A stretch of 64,000 nucleotides of DNA, from NCBI RefSeq assembly GCF_028823535.1, contig NZ_JAQIYM010000013.1, positions 124,001-188,000 on the forward strand. Reading direction: 5' to 3'. The translations under genes and the position numbers were made by a program. This DNA comes from Pseudomonas serbica. GTDB taxonomy: Bacteria > Pseudomonadota > Gammaproteobacteria > Pseudomonadales > Pseudomonadaceae. This document shows positions 15,189-23,912 of this stretch, piece by piece; position 1 is the stretch's first letter, and each line of letters starts with the position of its first letter. Under the pieces are notes generated by a model. It saw nothing but the letters and a program-made list of their open reading frames with translations. It was not told where the DNA came from and made no database searches.

Positions 15189-16226
15189 ATGACCGTCAAA
15201 ACCACCTGGTACGAAGCCGACAGCCGTTTCATTCCCGGGCATTACCAACCCGCCACCCTGATCGATCTGGCGTTGTCCCGGGATATCGACAGCCATCGCC
15301 TGCTACGCGGCACAGGGTTGTTCCATGTCGATATTCTGGCGGGCCAGACTCGCCTCAGCCCGCAGCAGTTTCTGCAACTGATCGGCAACAGCCGGCGCCT
15401 GCTGGATGCCGACGACAGCAGCTTCCTGTTCGGCCAACGGTTATTGCCTGGGCACTATGGCGCCGTCAGCCACGCCTTGCGCCACGCGCAAAACCTGCAC
15501 CAGGCCCTCGACTCGCTAGTGCAGCAACAGGCGTTGCTCAGCCCGTTGGCCACGCCGCGCCTGTTGCTCGATGAACAGTTCGCCTATGTCTATTGGCTGG
15601 ACAGTTGCGGCGCGGGCGAGCAATGGCGATTCCTGCTGGAAGCGAGCATGACCTCGCTGGTGGCCATGAGTCAGTGGCTCAGCGGCCGCCGCCTGCCGTG
15701 GGTGTGCAGCCTCAGCCATGCCGAGCCGCGATACGTCGAACAGTATTGGGTGCACCTGGGCGAAGACACCCAGTTCAAACGGCCGCTGGACCTGATGCGC
15801 ATCCCGAGGAAATACCTCGCCCAACCCTGGCCCAATGCCTCAGCCACCGCCGGCCAGGTCGCCCGCCTGGAAGCCATGGGGCAAATCGAACAGCTTGGTT
15901 TTGCGCAGAGCTTCACCGACTGCCTCTACAACTACTTGCTGGAAAAGGTGCGCCAACCGCCGAGCCTGGAACAAGCCGCCCAGTCCTTCGCCATGAGCCC
16001 CGCCACCCTCAAGCGCAAACTGCAAAAACACGACACCGGGTTTCAGCAGCAAGTGGATCGCGTGCGCAAACAGGTGGCGCTCTATCTCTATCAAGTCAAA
16101 GGACTCAGCAACGAAGAAGTGGCCGACTACCTGAGCTTCAGCGATGCAGCCAACTTTCGTCGCTCATTCAAACGCTGGACCGGCAGCACACCGAACCTGA
16201 TCCGCCAGTTGTTCAGCATGGGTTGA
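15189..16226 (+). CDS. AraC-family regulator with Arabinose_bd-type N-terminal domain
   Basis: A 345-residue protein. Residues about 25-210 form the sensory domain typical of OruR/ArgR-like AraC proteins (FLFGQRLLPGHYGAVSHAL region). The C-terminal 100 residues hold two helix-turn-helix motifs (LEQAAQSFAMSPATLKRKLQ and SNEEVADYLSFSDAANFRRSFKRWTG). It is nine bases behind the degenerate GGDEF gene and divergent from the phytate operon, so it is a candidate local regulator. The ligand is unknown. Confidence 0.85.
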   Translation: MTVKTTWYEADSRFIPGHYQPATLIDLALSRDIDSHRLLRGTGLFHVDILAGQTRLSPQQFLQLIGNSRRLLDADDSSFLFGQRLLPGHYGAVSHALRHAQNLHQALDSLVQQQALLSPLATPRLLLDEQFAYVYWLDSCGAGEQWRFLLEASMTSLVAMSQWLSGRRLPWVCSLSHAEPRYVEQYWVHLGEDTQFKRPLDLMRIPRKYLAQPWPNASATAGQVARLEAMGQIEQLGFAQSFTDCLYNYLLEKVRQPPSLEQAAQSFAMSPATLKRKLQKHDTGFQQQVDRVRKQVALYLYQVKGLSNEEVADYLSFSDAANFRRSFKRWTGSTPNLIRQLFSMG

Positions 16227-16292
16227 CCCGCGGTTTTTACCTCTTTGATGTTTTTGTCCGTTGCCGTGGCATAGCGGTTATGCCAAGCCGAT

Positions 16293-16352
16293 TGACCGCT
16301 TTGGGTCGACTTCTGCCTCTCGCGACGGGTAGAAAACGGCCAAAAGCAGTCA
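16293..16352. repeat. dispersed imperfect palindrome, copy C
   Basis: Sixty bases with ends TGACCGCTTTGGGTCGA and CGGCCAAAAGCAGTCA, imperfect inverted repeats enclosing a TTCTGCC / GGGTAGAA inner pair. Same family as copies A and B. It lies in the convergent gap between the AraC gene and arsJ and just reaches the arsJ stop codon, so it could also act as a bidirectional terminator. Confidence 0.7.
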
Positions 16353-17567
16353 TTCACCTGCGTGACGAGGCAATGCAATCGAAATCAAAGCTGCAAGCAG
16401 CACAAATGCACTCGATATCCATAAACACGCACCCAGCCCATAAAACTGATAAACCCAGCCAGAGAGCACTGTGCCGATAAGTCGCCCCAGGGCGTTCGAC
16501 ATGTAATAAAAACCCACATCTAGCGACACTCCATCCTCCTTGGCGTAGGACACGATCAGGTAGCTGTGCAGCGACGAGTTCACCGCGAACAGCGCGCCAA
16601 AGACCATCAAACCGCCGAGCAGCACCATCTGCTGCGACAAACCAGTGTTCAGCCCGAGAGCGATTGCCGCAGGCAAGCCTGCCAGTGCTAGTGCCCACAA
16701 AAATGCCGCACGACCATCCGGTACGTGTCCACGTTTCTTACCGGTGATGTTGGGCGCGAAGGACTGCACGATGCCGTAGCCAATCACCCAGGCCGCAAGG
16801 AAGCCGCCAACCTCCCAGAAGTCCCAGCCGAACACGCTGCTCAGGTACACCGGCAAGGCCACCACAAACCAGACATCGCGGGCACCGAACAGGAACATCC
16901 GCGCCGCTGAGAGGATATTGATTGCCCGGCTCTTGGACAGGATGTCGCGAAATTTGGGCTTGGCTTTGGCCTTGCCCAGGTCCTTCTTCAACAGAATCAA
17001 GCTGCTGATCCAGATCAGCGCCAGGACACCCGCCATGGCCAACAAGGCGCCTTTGAAGCCGATCAGTGCCAGCAAGGCCCCGCCAAGAAAGAAGCCGACA
17101 CCCTTGAGCGCGTTCTTCGAGCCGGTGAGGATTGCCACCCACTTGTAGAGCTTTCCCTGTTGCCCATCCGGAACAAGAAGCTTGATGGAGCTTTTGGCGC
17201 TCATCTTGTTCAGGTCTTTGGCAATCCCCGACAGCGCCTGTGCGCCCATCACCCATGGGATGGTTAGCCAAGCGACAGGAACCGTCAGCATCAGCAGCGC
17301 CGCGACTTGGATGCCCAGCCCGATGTTCATGGTTCGGTTCAGGCCCAGCCGGGCGCCGAGGTAGCCACCCACCAGGTTGGTGATCACGCCAAAGATTTCG
17401 TAGAACAGAAACAACGCCGCGATTTGCAGTGGGCTGTAGCCCAACGCGTGAAAGTGCAACACCACCAACATGCGCAAGGCACCGTCGGTGAGGGTGAAGG
17501 CCCAATAGTTGCCCGTGACGAGCAAGTACTGCCGCACTTCCGGAGCGAGGGCTGACAACGCTTTCAT
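16350..17567 (-). CDS. arsJ: organoarsenical efflux MFS transporter ArsJ
   Basis: A 405-residue MFS protein with about 12 spans. The ArsJ-type start APEVRQYLLVTGNYWAFTLTD and internal SGIAKDLNKMSAKSS and LYKWVAILTGSKNALKG are visible. ArsJ exports 1-arseno-3-phosphoglycerate made by the adjacent GAPDH, giving arsenate resistance without reduction (known for the pair). Its start is 10 bases after the GAPDH stop, confirming the pair. Last gene of the eight-gene leftward ars operon. Confidence 0.93.
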   Translation of the reverse strand: MKALSALAPEVRQYLLVTGNYWAFTLTDGALRMLVVLHFHALGYSPLQIAALFLFYEIFGVITNLVGGYLGARLGLNRTMNIGLGIQVAALLMLTVPVAWLTIPWVMGAQALSGIAKDLNKMSAKSSIKLLVPDGQQGKLYKWVAILTGSKNALKGVGFFLGGALLALIGFKGALLAMAGVLALIWISSLILLKKDLGKAKAKPKFRDILSKSRAINILSAARMFLFGARDVWFVVALPVYLSSVFGWDFWEVGGFLAAWVIGYGIVQSFAPNITGKKRGHVPDGRAAFLWALALAGLPAAIALGLNTGLSQQMVLLGGLMVFGALFAVNSSLHSYLIVSYAKEDGVSLDVGFYYMSNALGRLIGTVLSGWVYQFYGLGACLWISSAFVLLAALISIALPRHAGE

Positions 17568-17576
17568 GACCGCTCC

Positions 17577-18581
17577 TTAGTCCGCCAGACTGACCAGTTT
17601 GGCCAGTTCGACGGCGCGATTGGCATAGCCCCATTCGTTGTCGTACCAGGCATAGATCTTCACTTGAGTGCCATTGATCACCATCGTCGACAGTGCATCG
17701 ATGATCGATGAGCGCGGGTCGGTGCGGTAGTCGATGGACACCAACGGACGCTCCTCAAAACCGAGGATGTCTTTCAGCTCGTTCTCGGAGGCGTCCTTGA
17801 GGAGTTGATTCACCTCCTCAACAGTGGTGACATGCTCGACTTCAAAGACGCAGTCAGTCAGTGAAGCGTTAGCCAGCGGCACGCGTACGGCGTGGCCGTT
17901 CAGGCGCCCACGCAGCTCTGGGAAGATTTCGGCAATCGCGGTGGCCGAGCCGGTGCTGGTCGGGATCAGGCTCATGCCCGAAGCACGCGCACGACGCAGA
18001 TCCTTGTGCGGTTGATCGAGAATGCTTTGGGTGTTCGTCAGGTCGTGGATAGTGGTGATCGAGCCATGACGAATACCCAGTTTCTCGTGGATGACTTTCA
18101 CCACGGGCGCTAGACAGTTAGTGGTGCACGAAGCGGCGGTAACGATGCGATGTTCAGCCGGTTTGAACAACTGATGGTTGACGCCCATGACGACGTTCAA
18201 CGCCCCTTTTTCCTTCACCGGCGCGCAAACCACCACACGCTTAACGCCCTGATCCAGGTAGGCTTGCAACACCGCCACGGTTTTCATCTTGCCGCTGGCC
18301 TCGATCACCAGATCGCAACCTGACCAGTCGGTGTCGGCAATCGCTTTGTTAGCGGTCACCTTGATGCGCTTGCCGCCAATCACCACCTGATCGCCTTCTG
18401 CGCTGGCTTCGTGTTGCCAACGGCCATGCACCGAGTCGAAGTTCAGCAGGTGCGCATGGGTCGCCGCGTCACCCGCTGGATCGTTGATCTGCACGAATTC
18501 GAATTCTGGCCAGCCCCAGGCTGCTCGCAGCGCGAGGCGACCGATCCGACCGAAACCATTGATGCCAACTTTGATAGTCAT
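17577..18581 (-). CDS. ArsJ-associated glyceraldehyde-3-phosphate dehydrogenase
   Basis: A 334-residue type I GAPDH: N-terminal NAD fold (VGINGFGRIGRLALRAAW), catalytic Cys152 in SCTTNCLAP, partner His in SITTIHDLT, C-terminal WYDNEWGYANR. In ars operons this enzyme uses arsenate in place of phosphate to make 1-arseno-3-phosphoglycerate, the substrate of ArsJ. Its placement directly ahead of arsJ argues for this role rather than housekeeping glycolysis. The MTIKVGINGFG start is used; the frame is open for another 66 codons upstream but these overlap the phosphatase gene. Confidence 0.93.
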   Translation of the reverse strand: MTIKVGINGFGRIGRLALRAAWGWPEFEFVQINDPAGDAATHAHLLNFDSVHGRWQHEASAEGDQVVIGGKRIKVTANKAIADTDWSGCDLVIEASGKMKTVAVLQAYLDQGVKRVVVCAPVKEKGALNVVMGVNHQLFKPAEHRIVTAASCTTNCLAPVVKVIHEKLGIRHGSITTIHDLTNTQSILDQPHKDLRRARASGMSLIPTSTGSATAIAEIFPELRGRLNGHAVRVPLANASLTDCVFEVEHVTTVEEVNQLLKDASENELKDILGFEERPLVSIDYRTDPRSSIIDALSTMVINGTQVKIYAWYDNEWGYANRAVELAKLVSLAD

Positions 18582-18604
18582 GTTGTTGTGCTCTGTATCT
18601 GTTG

Positions 18605-19117
18605 TCAGTGGGAGTTCGACTGAGTGTCGAACTGGCCGATGTATTCGATATGGGCAGGATGCTGGATGGCCCGCGGACGCAACGACTGAACATCGCGGAT
18701 GGCATCGCTGAATGGCACACCGCTCTCGATCAACAGTTGAGCCGCGATCAAACCGGTACGACCCGATCCGCCCTTGCAATGGATGGCAATGGTTTTTCCT
18801 TCGGCCAGCAGCTGCTTAAGTCGTGGATGGTGTTGTTCCCATGCGGCTTTAAATGCTTCGCCAGGCGCTTGATCATCTTCTACTGGCAGGTGAAACCACT
18901 CGATGCCGAGCATTTGGCACTCTTCGGGCAGCAGGTCGATCTCGTTCTGAAGCAACTCCTCGGTCGGCATCAGCGTCAGCAACGCCGATGCGCCCGCATC
19001 CTTAAGTGTTTGCAACGCCTCGAAAGGCCTGGTGCCCTTCGTGCCTGGGCACGGGGTGAAGATCAATTGGCCATTGAACTGAGCCAGCGGCAGTACGGAA
19101 TAAGGGTGTTGTTGCAC
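18605..19117 (-). CDS. dual-specificity/tyrosine-phosphatase-like protein of the ars operon
   Basis: A 170-residue Cys-based phosphatase. The HCX5R loop is HCKGGSGRTG (Cys114, Arg120) and a likely general acid is Asp81 or Asp82 in PVEDDQAPG. The fold resembles the CDKN3/dual-specificity group. Genes of this type recur between arsH and the gapdh-arsJ pair in Pseudomonas ars operons; the physiological substrate is not established. It is 23 bases upstream of the GAPDH gene and 12 bases after arsH. Confidence 0.82.
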   Translation of the reverse strand: MQQHPYSVLPLAQFNGQLIFTPCPGTKGTRPFEALQTLKDAGASALLTLMPTEELLQNEIDLLPEECQMLGIEWFHLPVEDDQAPGEAFKAAWEQHHPRLKQLLAEGKTIAIHCKGGSGRTGLIAAQLLIESGVPFSDAIRDVQSLRPRAIQHPAHIEYIGQFDTQSNSH

Positions 19118-19129
19118 GGTGAAAAATCC

Positions 19130-19846
19130 TCAAATGGAGCGCTGATTGACACGTCTCATGAGTTCTTCCGCTGACTCTTTGCGTTCGGAATAACGATCCA
19201 CCAGGTAGTCCTGGCGGTCGCGAAGCAGCAGCGTGAATTTCACCAACTCTTCCATCACATCAACGACACGGTCGTAGAACGGAGAAGGTTTCATCCGGCC
19301 GTTATCGTCGAACTCCATATAGGCCTTCGGCACGGAGGACTGATTGGGGATGGTGAACATGCGCATCCAACGTCCCAGCACGCGCAGCTGATTGACCACG
19401 TTGAACGACTGCGAGCCACCGCATACCTGCATGACCGCGAGGGTTTTGCCCTGGGTCGGGCGTACCGCGCCCATCGCCAGTGGCACCCAGTCGATCTGCG
19501 CCTTGAAGACCGCGCTCATCGAGCCGTGACGTTCCGGGGAACACCAAACCTGCCCCTCGGACCACAGCATCAGCTCGCGCAGTTCCTTCACACGGGGGTG
19601 ATCGTCGGGAGCGTCGTCTGGCAGCGGCAAACCGGACGGATTGAAAATCCGCGCCTCGGCGCCGAAGTGCTCCAGCAACCGAGCGGCTTCCTCTACCAGC
19701 AAACGACTGAAGGAGCGCTCACGGGTCGATCCGTACAGCAGCAAAATGCGCGGCTTGTGGATGGAGGTCTTTTCGATACCGAGTTTGTCTGTCGATGGGA
19801 GATCAACCAGTTCGGTAGCGAGTTGGGGGATATGGTCATCAAACAT
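19130..19846 (-). CDS. arsH: ArsH, NADPH-dependent organoarsenical oxidase
   Basis: A 238-residue flavodoxin-like FMN protein with LLYGSTRERSFSRLL (phosphate-binding loop), FNPSGLPLPDD, WCSPERHGSMSAVFK and VCGGSQSFNVVNQL, all ArsH signatures. ArsH oxidises trivalent methyl- and phenyl-arsenicals to less toxic pentavalent forms. The start MFDDHIPQL (19846) is chosen because the AGGA lies 8 bases before it but only 2 bases before the in-frame ATG at 19852. It overlaps the acr3 end by eight bases, implying coupled translation. Confidence 0.93.
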   Translation of the reverse strand: MFDDHIPQLATELVDLPSTDKLGIEKTSIHKPRILLLYGSTRERSFSRLLVEEAARLLEHFGAEARIFNPSGLPLPDDAPDDHPRVKELRELMLWSEGQVWCSPERHGSMSAVFKAQIDWVPLAMGAVRPTQGKTLAVMQVCGGSQSFNVVNQLRVLGRWMRMFTIPNQSSVPKAYMEFDDNGRMKPSPFYDRVVDVMEELVKFTLLLRDRQDYLVDRYSERKESAEELMRRVNQRSI

Positions 19847-20912
19847 AGTCATTGTCCTGCGCAATGGCGCTCTTGGATTCATCGAACCAGCGGCGTTTCA
19901 GCCAAAGGGCCACACCGACCAGGGAAATCAGTACCGGTACTTCCACCAGCGGACCAATCACCGTGGCGAAAGCGACCGGGGAAGCCAGGCCGAAGGTGGC
20001 AATGGCCACGGCAATCGCCAGTTCGAAGTTGTTGCTTGCGGCTGTGAAAGCCAGTGCGGTGGTGCGCGGGTAATCCGCCTTGAGCAGCTTGCCCATCCAG
20101 AAACTGATGAAAAACATCACAACGAAGTAGATTGTGAGCGGGATCGCGATACGCAATACATCCAGCGGCAATTGCAATACCACGTCACCCTTTAGGCTGA
20201 ACATGGCCACGATGGTCAACAGAAGTGCCACCAGCGTCAGCGGGCTGATCTTTGGAATGAAGCGCTCCTGGAACCAAGCTTCGCCTTTACGGGCGATGAG
20301 GATCTTGCGGGTCAAGAAGCCGGCCAGGAACGGCACACCCAGGTAGATCAAAACCGACTCGGCAATGCTGACGAAGCTGGTCTCAATCACACTACCTTCC
20401 AGCCCGAACAGCGGCGGCAACAGCCCAAGGAAGACCCAGGCATACACGCTGAAAAACAGGATCTGGAAGATGCTGTTGAACGCCACCAGCCCGGCGACAT
20501 ATTGATTGTTGCCACCTGCGATCTGATTCCAGACCAGCACCATCGCGATGCAACGCGCCAACCCGATCAGGATCAGGCCCGTCATGTATTCCGGCTGGTC
20601 CCGCAAGAAGATGATCGCCAGCGCGAACATTAGTACCGGTCCGATGACCCAGTTCTGCACCAAAGACAAAACAAGGATGCGCTTGTCCTTGAAGACTTCC
20701 GGCAGCTCCTCATAACGAACCTTAGCCAGAGGCGGATACATCATCACGATCAAGCCGATAGCGATGGGGATGTTGGTTGTGCCCACAGAAAGACTGTTGA
20801 GCCACTGCGGCCAGCCTTCGAACAGGCTCCCCAAACCGATGCCCAAGGCCATGGCGAGAAAAATCCATAGGGTCAGGTAACGGTCCAGGAAGGAAAGGCG
20901 GCTTTTACTCAT
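19839..20912 (-). CDS. acr3: arsenite efflux permease ACR3
   Basis: A 357-residue protein with ten predicted spans. The conserved Cys121 of ACR3 lies in GLARCIAMVLVWNQ, and a later span holds the conserved Glu-type motif in ASNNFELAIAVAIATFG. It expels As(III), possibly also Sb(III), using the proton-motive force. The start MSKSRLSFLDRY at 20912 is preferred: the GGAG is eight bases upstream, but only two bases from the ATG at 20918. It lies between arsC and arsH in the operon. Confidence 0.94.
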   Translation of the reverse strand: MSKSRLSFLDRYLTLWIFLAMALGIGLGSLFEGWPQWLNSLSVGTTNIPIAIGLIVMMYPPLAKVRYEELPEVFKDKRILVLSLVQNWVIGPVLMFALAIIFLRDQPEYMTGLILIGLARCIAMVLVWNQIAGGNNQYVAGLVAFNSIFQILFFSVYAWVFLGLLPPLFGLEGSVIETSFVSIAESVLIYLGVPFLAGFLTRKILIARKGEAWFQERFIPKISPLTLVALLLTIVAMFSLKGDVVLQLPLDVLRIAIPLTIYFVVMFFISFWMGKLLKADYPRTTALAFTAASNNFELAIAVAIATFGLASPVAFATVIGPLVEVPVLISLVGVALWLKRRWFDESKSAIAQDNDYV

Positions 20913-20929
20913 GATCATTGCTCCTGTGA

Positions 20930-21400
20930 TTACAGCGTGCCAATCAGGGCCAGCTCTGCCTTGAGCTGCTCGGCACTCAGTTGGGATAGCGGTAAAGCCA
21001 GGAAGGCTTCAATACGGGTTTTGATCTGCTCCAAAGTGGCTTCAAAAGCCGCCTCAATCTCTTCTTGAGTTCCGTGGTATTCAGAAGGGTCAGCCAGCCC
21101 CCAGTGGGCTTTGGTGGCGGGTCCAAAAAATACCGGGCAGGCCTCACTGGCAGCCTTGTCGCACACCGTGATGACGAAATCAGGAGCCAGGTTCACATGG
21201 ACATCGCTGGACTTACTGAACAGCCCGAGCGTCGACATACCAGCGTTTTCCAACGTCTTGAGACTCAACGGATGCACTTCACCTTTGGGCTGACTGCCCG
21301 CGCTGTAGGCTTTCATGTCTTCCGGTGCCAAGTGATTGAAGACCGCTTCACAGAGGATGCTGCGACAGCAATTGGCAGTGCAGAGGAACAGGATTTTCAT
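20930..21400 (-). CDS. arsC: arsenate reductase ArsC, low-molecular-weight-phosphatase type
   Basis: A 156-residue protein. The P-loop is CTANCCRS with Cys7 and Arg13; the redox pair Cys80 and Cys88 (TVCDKAASEACPVFFG) is in place as in thioredoxin-coupled ArsC. It reduces arsenate to arsenite for export by the ACR3 that starts 17 bases downstream. It has a C-terminal extension of about 20 residues (ALPLSQLSAEQLKAELALIG) beyond the compact family fold. Confidence 0.93.
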   Translation of the reverse strand: MKILFLCTANCCRSILCEAVFNHLAPEDMKAYSAGSQPKGEVHPLSLKTLENAGMSTLGLFSKSSDVHVNLAPDFVITVCDKAASEACPVFFGPATKAHWGLADPSEYHGTQEEIEAAFEATLEQIKTRIEAFLALPLSQLSAEQLKAELALIGTL

Positions 21401-21427
21401 CGAGCGTTCTCGTAGTCGAAGGCGGAA

Positions 21428-21799
21428 TCAGGCGATTTTGCTTTCACAGCACACGACTGCCCGTTCAGGACGGTCACCCATTTCATCAAGGCGTTTGGCA
21501 TCAGGGCTCAACCAGTGCTTGTTGCTTTCCAGCACGGTGGTCAGCACTTGATGAACCCAATCAGGGAGATTCGGGTGCAGTCGGTAATACACCCATTGGC
21601 CTTGCCGACGGTCCGACAACAGGCCGCAAGTACGCAGTTGCGCCAGGTGCCTGGAGATCTTTGGCTGACTCTCGTTCAACGCGCAGGTCAGCTCGCAAAC
21701 ACAAAGCTCTCCTTCACGAGTGATGAGCATCATCGTGCGGACCCGAGTGTCGTCAGCCAGGCATTTGAAAACAGTGGTCGGTGTCAGATGGTCAGCCAT
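21428..21799 (-). CDS. arsR: ArsR-family As(III)-responsive repressor
   Basis: A 123-residue winged-helix repressor. The As(III) site is ELCVCELTCAL (Cys33, Cys35, Cys39) in the DNA-recognition region, the classical type I arrangement, followed by SQPKISRHLAQL. The ATG at 21799 is used; an in-frame TTG lies four codons earlier. Binding of As(III) should release the repressor from the ars promoter ahead of the upstream arsC copy at 22221. Confidence 0.92.
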   Translation of the reverse strand: MADHLTPTTVFKCLADDTRVRTMMLITREGELCVCELTCALNESQPKISRHLAQLRTCGLLSDRRQGQWVYYRLHPNLPDWVHQVLTTVLESNKHWLSPDAKRLDEMGDRPERAVVCCESKIA

Positions 21800-21807
21800 A
21801 TCGTTTC

Positions 21808-22221
21808 TCAATGTTTGTTTTTGACCAAGACGAACATCTTGATGCGCTCATGAATTTCGTGAAGGGTGTGACGGAAGGCATCGGGTTTGGTGCTGGTGAC
21901 CGGGTCTTCAAAACTCCAGGCCAATGCCTCACCCGTTCCAGGTAAAGACAGGCATTCCGCTGCGGCTTTATCACACAAGGTGATGACGTAATCGAAACGC
22001 TCACCACCGAACTCGTCTATCGACTTGCTACGTAATCCTTCGGTGCTCACACCGATGTGTGAAAGCGACTCGAAGGTGCGCGGATCTACCTGAGTTGGGG
22101 TTGTGCCGGCGCTGAACGCCTCGAAATGCTCCGAATCGGTATGCCTCAGCAACGCTTGGGCCAACTGGGAGCGTGCAGCGTTGGCAGTACAGACGAACAG
22201 GACACGGGCTTTGCTGGCCAT
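21808..22221 (-). CDS. second LMW-phosphatase-type arsenate reductase
   Basis: A 137-residue protein with P-loop CTANAARS (Cys11, Arg17) and Cys83/Cys90 in TLCDKAAAECLSL, again the triple-Cys thioredoxin-coupled set. It shares the fold with the arsC at 20930 but is clearly divergent, so it is not a recent duplication. First gene of the operon; its stop is 8 bases before the arsR ATG and overlaps the alternative TTG. Having two reductases flanking arsR is unusual in layout. Confidence 0.88.
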   Translation of the reverse strand: MASKARVLFVCTANAARSQLAQALLRHTDSEHFEAFSAGTTPTQVDPRTFESLSHIGVSTEGLRSKSIDEFGGERFDYVITLCDKAAAECLSLPGTGEALAWSFEDPVTSTKPDAFRHTLHEIHERIKMFVLVKNKH

Positions 22222-22236
22222 TGTGAAGCCTCAGCT

Positions 22237-22260
22237 CATATGCGATTTAACGAATATATG
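22237..22260. promoter_or_regulatory. candidate ArsR operator/promoter region
   Basis: CATAT-14 bases-ATATG inverted arms in a locally AT-rich stretch (GCGATTTAACGAAT between the arms), 16 bases ahead of the first ars gene. Position and composition fit an ArsR site; the exact consensus is not diagnostic. The rest of the gap to 22542 (about 280 bases) holds no gene that I can support. Confidence 0.4.
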
Positions 22261-22542
22261 TTTTTCCGCATGCAAGGTAAAGAGCCAGCGACCCATTAAT
22301 CCATCAAAACGATTGGACCCCGCCAAGCACCTTCAATGAAAGCTGTGTATTACGGCGCTAGCCAGCCTTCCGTGTCTCTTCAAATATCTGCGGCGGTGTA
22401 TATATGGTTTCTGTAATGAATCTGTCACTCACGCAGAAATAGGTCGCTCCTTGGTTCAAGGACTACCTGGACGTGCAAAAGAAAATAAGAAGGTCGCCCC
22501 TAACCAGCCCCGGTCATCGAGGGCGGGTTCGGTAGCTGCGCA

Positions 22543-23898
22543 CTAGGCTTTGCAACAACCCGGCGAGGTACGAGGCGCTGCCTCAAGGATTGTCTCTCCG
22601 GTGCCACAATAAGACGTCTGACTTGCCGAAGCCTTCAAGCGATCATCGACTTCATCGAAATCCGAGTTGCAAATGCCCGTTTCCGGGAGGATCAGCTCAA
22701 CCCTTTTGGCCGCACCCCAATCACCCGCCAGCGCCGCGATGACAGAGCGAACTTGCTCATACCCAGTCATCAACAAGAACGTAGGCGCCCGACCATAGCT
22801 CTTCATTCCAACAATGAACAAACCTTCCTCAGGATGGGCAAGTTCTATCGCGCCATGAGGTCTGACCGTACCGCAGCTGTGCTCGTTGGGATCGATCATT
22901 GGAGCGAGCAACACTGCGCTTTGAGTTGCGGGATCAAGTGCGATTCGCAACTCGGCGAGCAGGCTCATGTCAGGTCGGAATCCAGTCGCCACAATGATTT
23001 GGTCCACAGGTGGAAGTATCTGGTCTCCCGCCTTCACAACCAACCCTTGGCCATTGCCTACAACCTTATCGATAGCGACGTTTTTGAACAGCTCGATCAC
23101 GCCGTCACTTAGCAATTGGCGAATCTTCAGGCCGAGCTTTCCGCGCTCTTCCAATTGATCATTCGCACCACCACCCAGAATGCGCTCAAGAGAATTACCC
23201 CGGATCGCCCAGAGCACTTTGGTTTGCGGTGCCTCCTGAATCAGACGCACCAGATCCTGTAGGGCGTTAAACGCGGAGTGACCACCACCCACCACCAGCA
23301 CTCTTTTGTTGGCATAGCGATTCCGCGCACGACCCAGCACCTGCGCAATGCCATACTCGATGTGTTCCGCATGCTCGATCTCGCCCAAGGCCGGGATGCC
23401 ATGGGCGCCCATCCAGTTTGGTGTCAGGTAGGTGCCCGAGGCATCAATGACAGCACTGGCCAGCACATTTTGTTCACCCGCTGACCCTGAGACACGCAGT
23501 AAAAAAGGAGCTGCTGATCTGCCCTGAGTCTTCATCACATCCTGACCGACGCGAGTGGCTGCCAGAACACGGGTATTGAGCTGCAAGTGACGCTTGATCT
23601 GATCGAGGTCCGCGAGAGGTCGAACAAAGCAATCCAGCAGTTCACGGCCCGTTGGATACTCGCTCTCCGGTGGTGGAGTCCAACCATCGGCCAGCAAAAG
23701 TTTGGCCGCCTCCTTGTCCACATTGAACTGCCACGGAGAGAACATCTTCACATGCGCCCATTTTTCAATGCTGGACCCCGCTTTCGGGCCCGCTTCCAGA
23801 ATCAGCGGCGTGAGACCTCGCGCCAGCAGGTGAGCAGCTGCCGCCAGGCCCACTGGACCGGCACCGATTATGGCGACGGGAAGGTGAGCGTTATCCAT
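22543..23898 (-). CDS. FAD/NAD(P)-binding oxidoreductase of the arsN1 unit
   Basis: A 451-residue protein with two Rossmann motifs, VAIIGAGPVGLAAAAHL near residue 8 (FAD) and VLVVGGGHSAFNAL near 205 (NAD(P)H), and the VATGFRPD motif near 310. This is the layout of flavin-containing monooxygenase-like enzymes. The tail has Cys residues in GICNSD, SYCGTGE and SPGCCKA, suggesting thiol-metalloid chemistry. AAGGAG six bases before the ATG at 23898 fixes the start. It is 14 bases behind arsN1 and its substrate is probably an organoarsenical, by context only. A general thioredoxin-reductase-like role is possible. Confidence 0.75.
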   Translation of the reverse strand: MDNAHLPVAIIGAGPVGLAAAAHLLARGLTPLILEAGPKAGSSIEKWAHVKMFSPWQFNVDKEAAKLLLADGWTPPPESEYPTGRELLDCFVRPLADLDQIKRHLQLNTRVLAATRVGQDVMKTQGRSAAPFLLRVSGSAGEQNVLASAVIDASGTYLTPNWMGAHGIPALGEIEHAEHIEYGIAQVLGRARNRYANKRVLVVGGGHSAFNALQDLVRLIQEAPQTKVLWAIRGNSLERILGGGANDQLEERGKLGLKIRQLLSDGVIELFKNVAIDKVVGNGQGLVVKAGDQILPPVDQIIVATGFRPDMSLLAELRIALDPATQSAVLLAPMIDPNEHSCGTVRPHGAIELAHPEEGLFIVGMKSYGRAPTFLLMTGYEQVRSVIAALAGDWGAAKRVELILPETGICNSDFDEVDDRLKASASQTSYCGTGETILEAAPRTSPGCCKA

Positions 23899-23912
23899 GA
23901 TCAACTCCTTCT

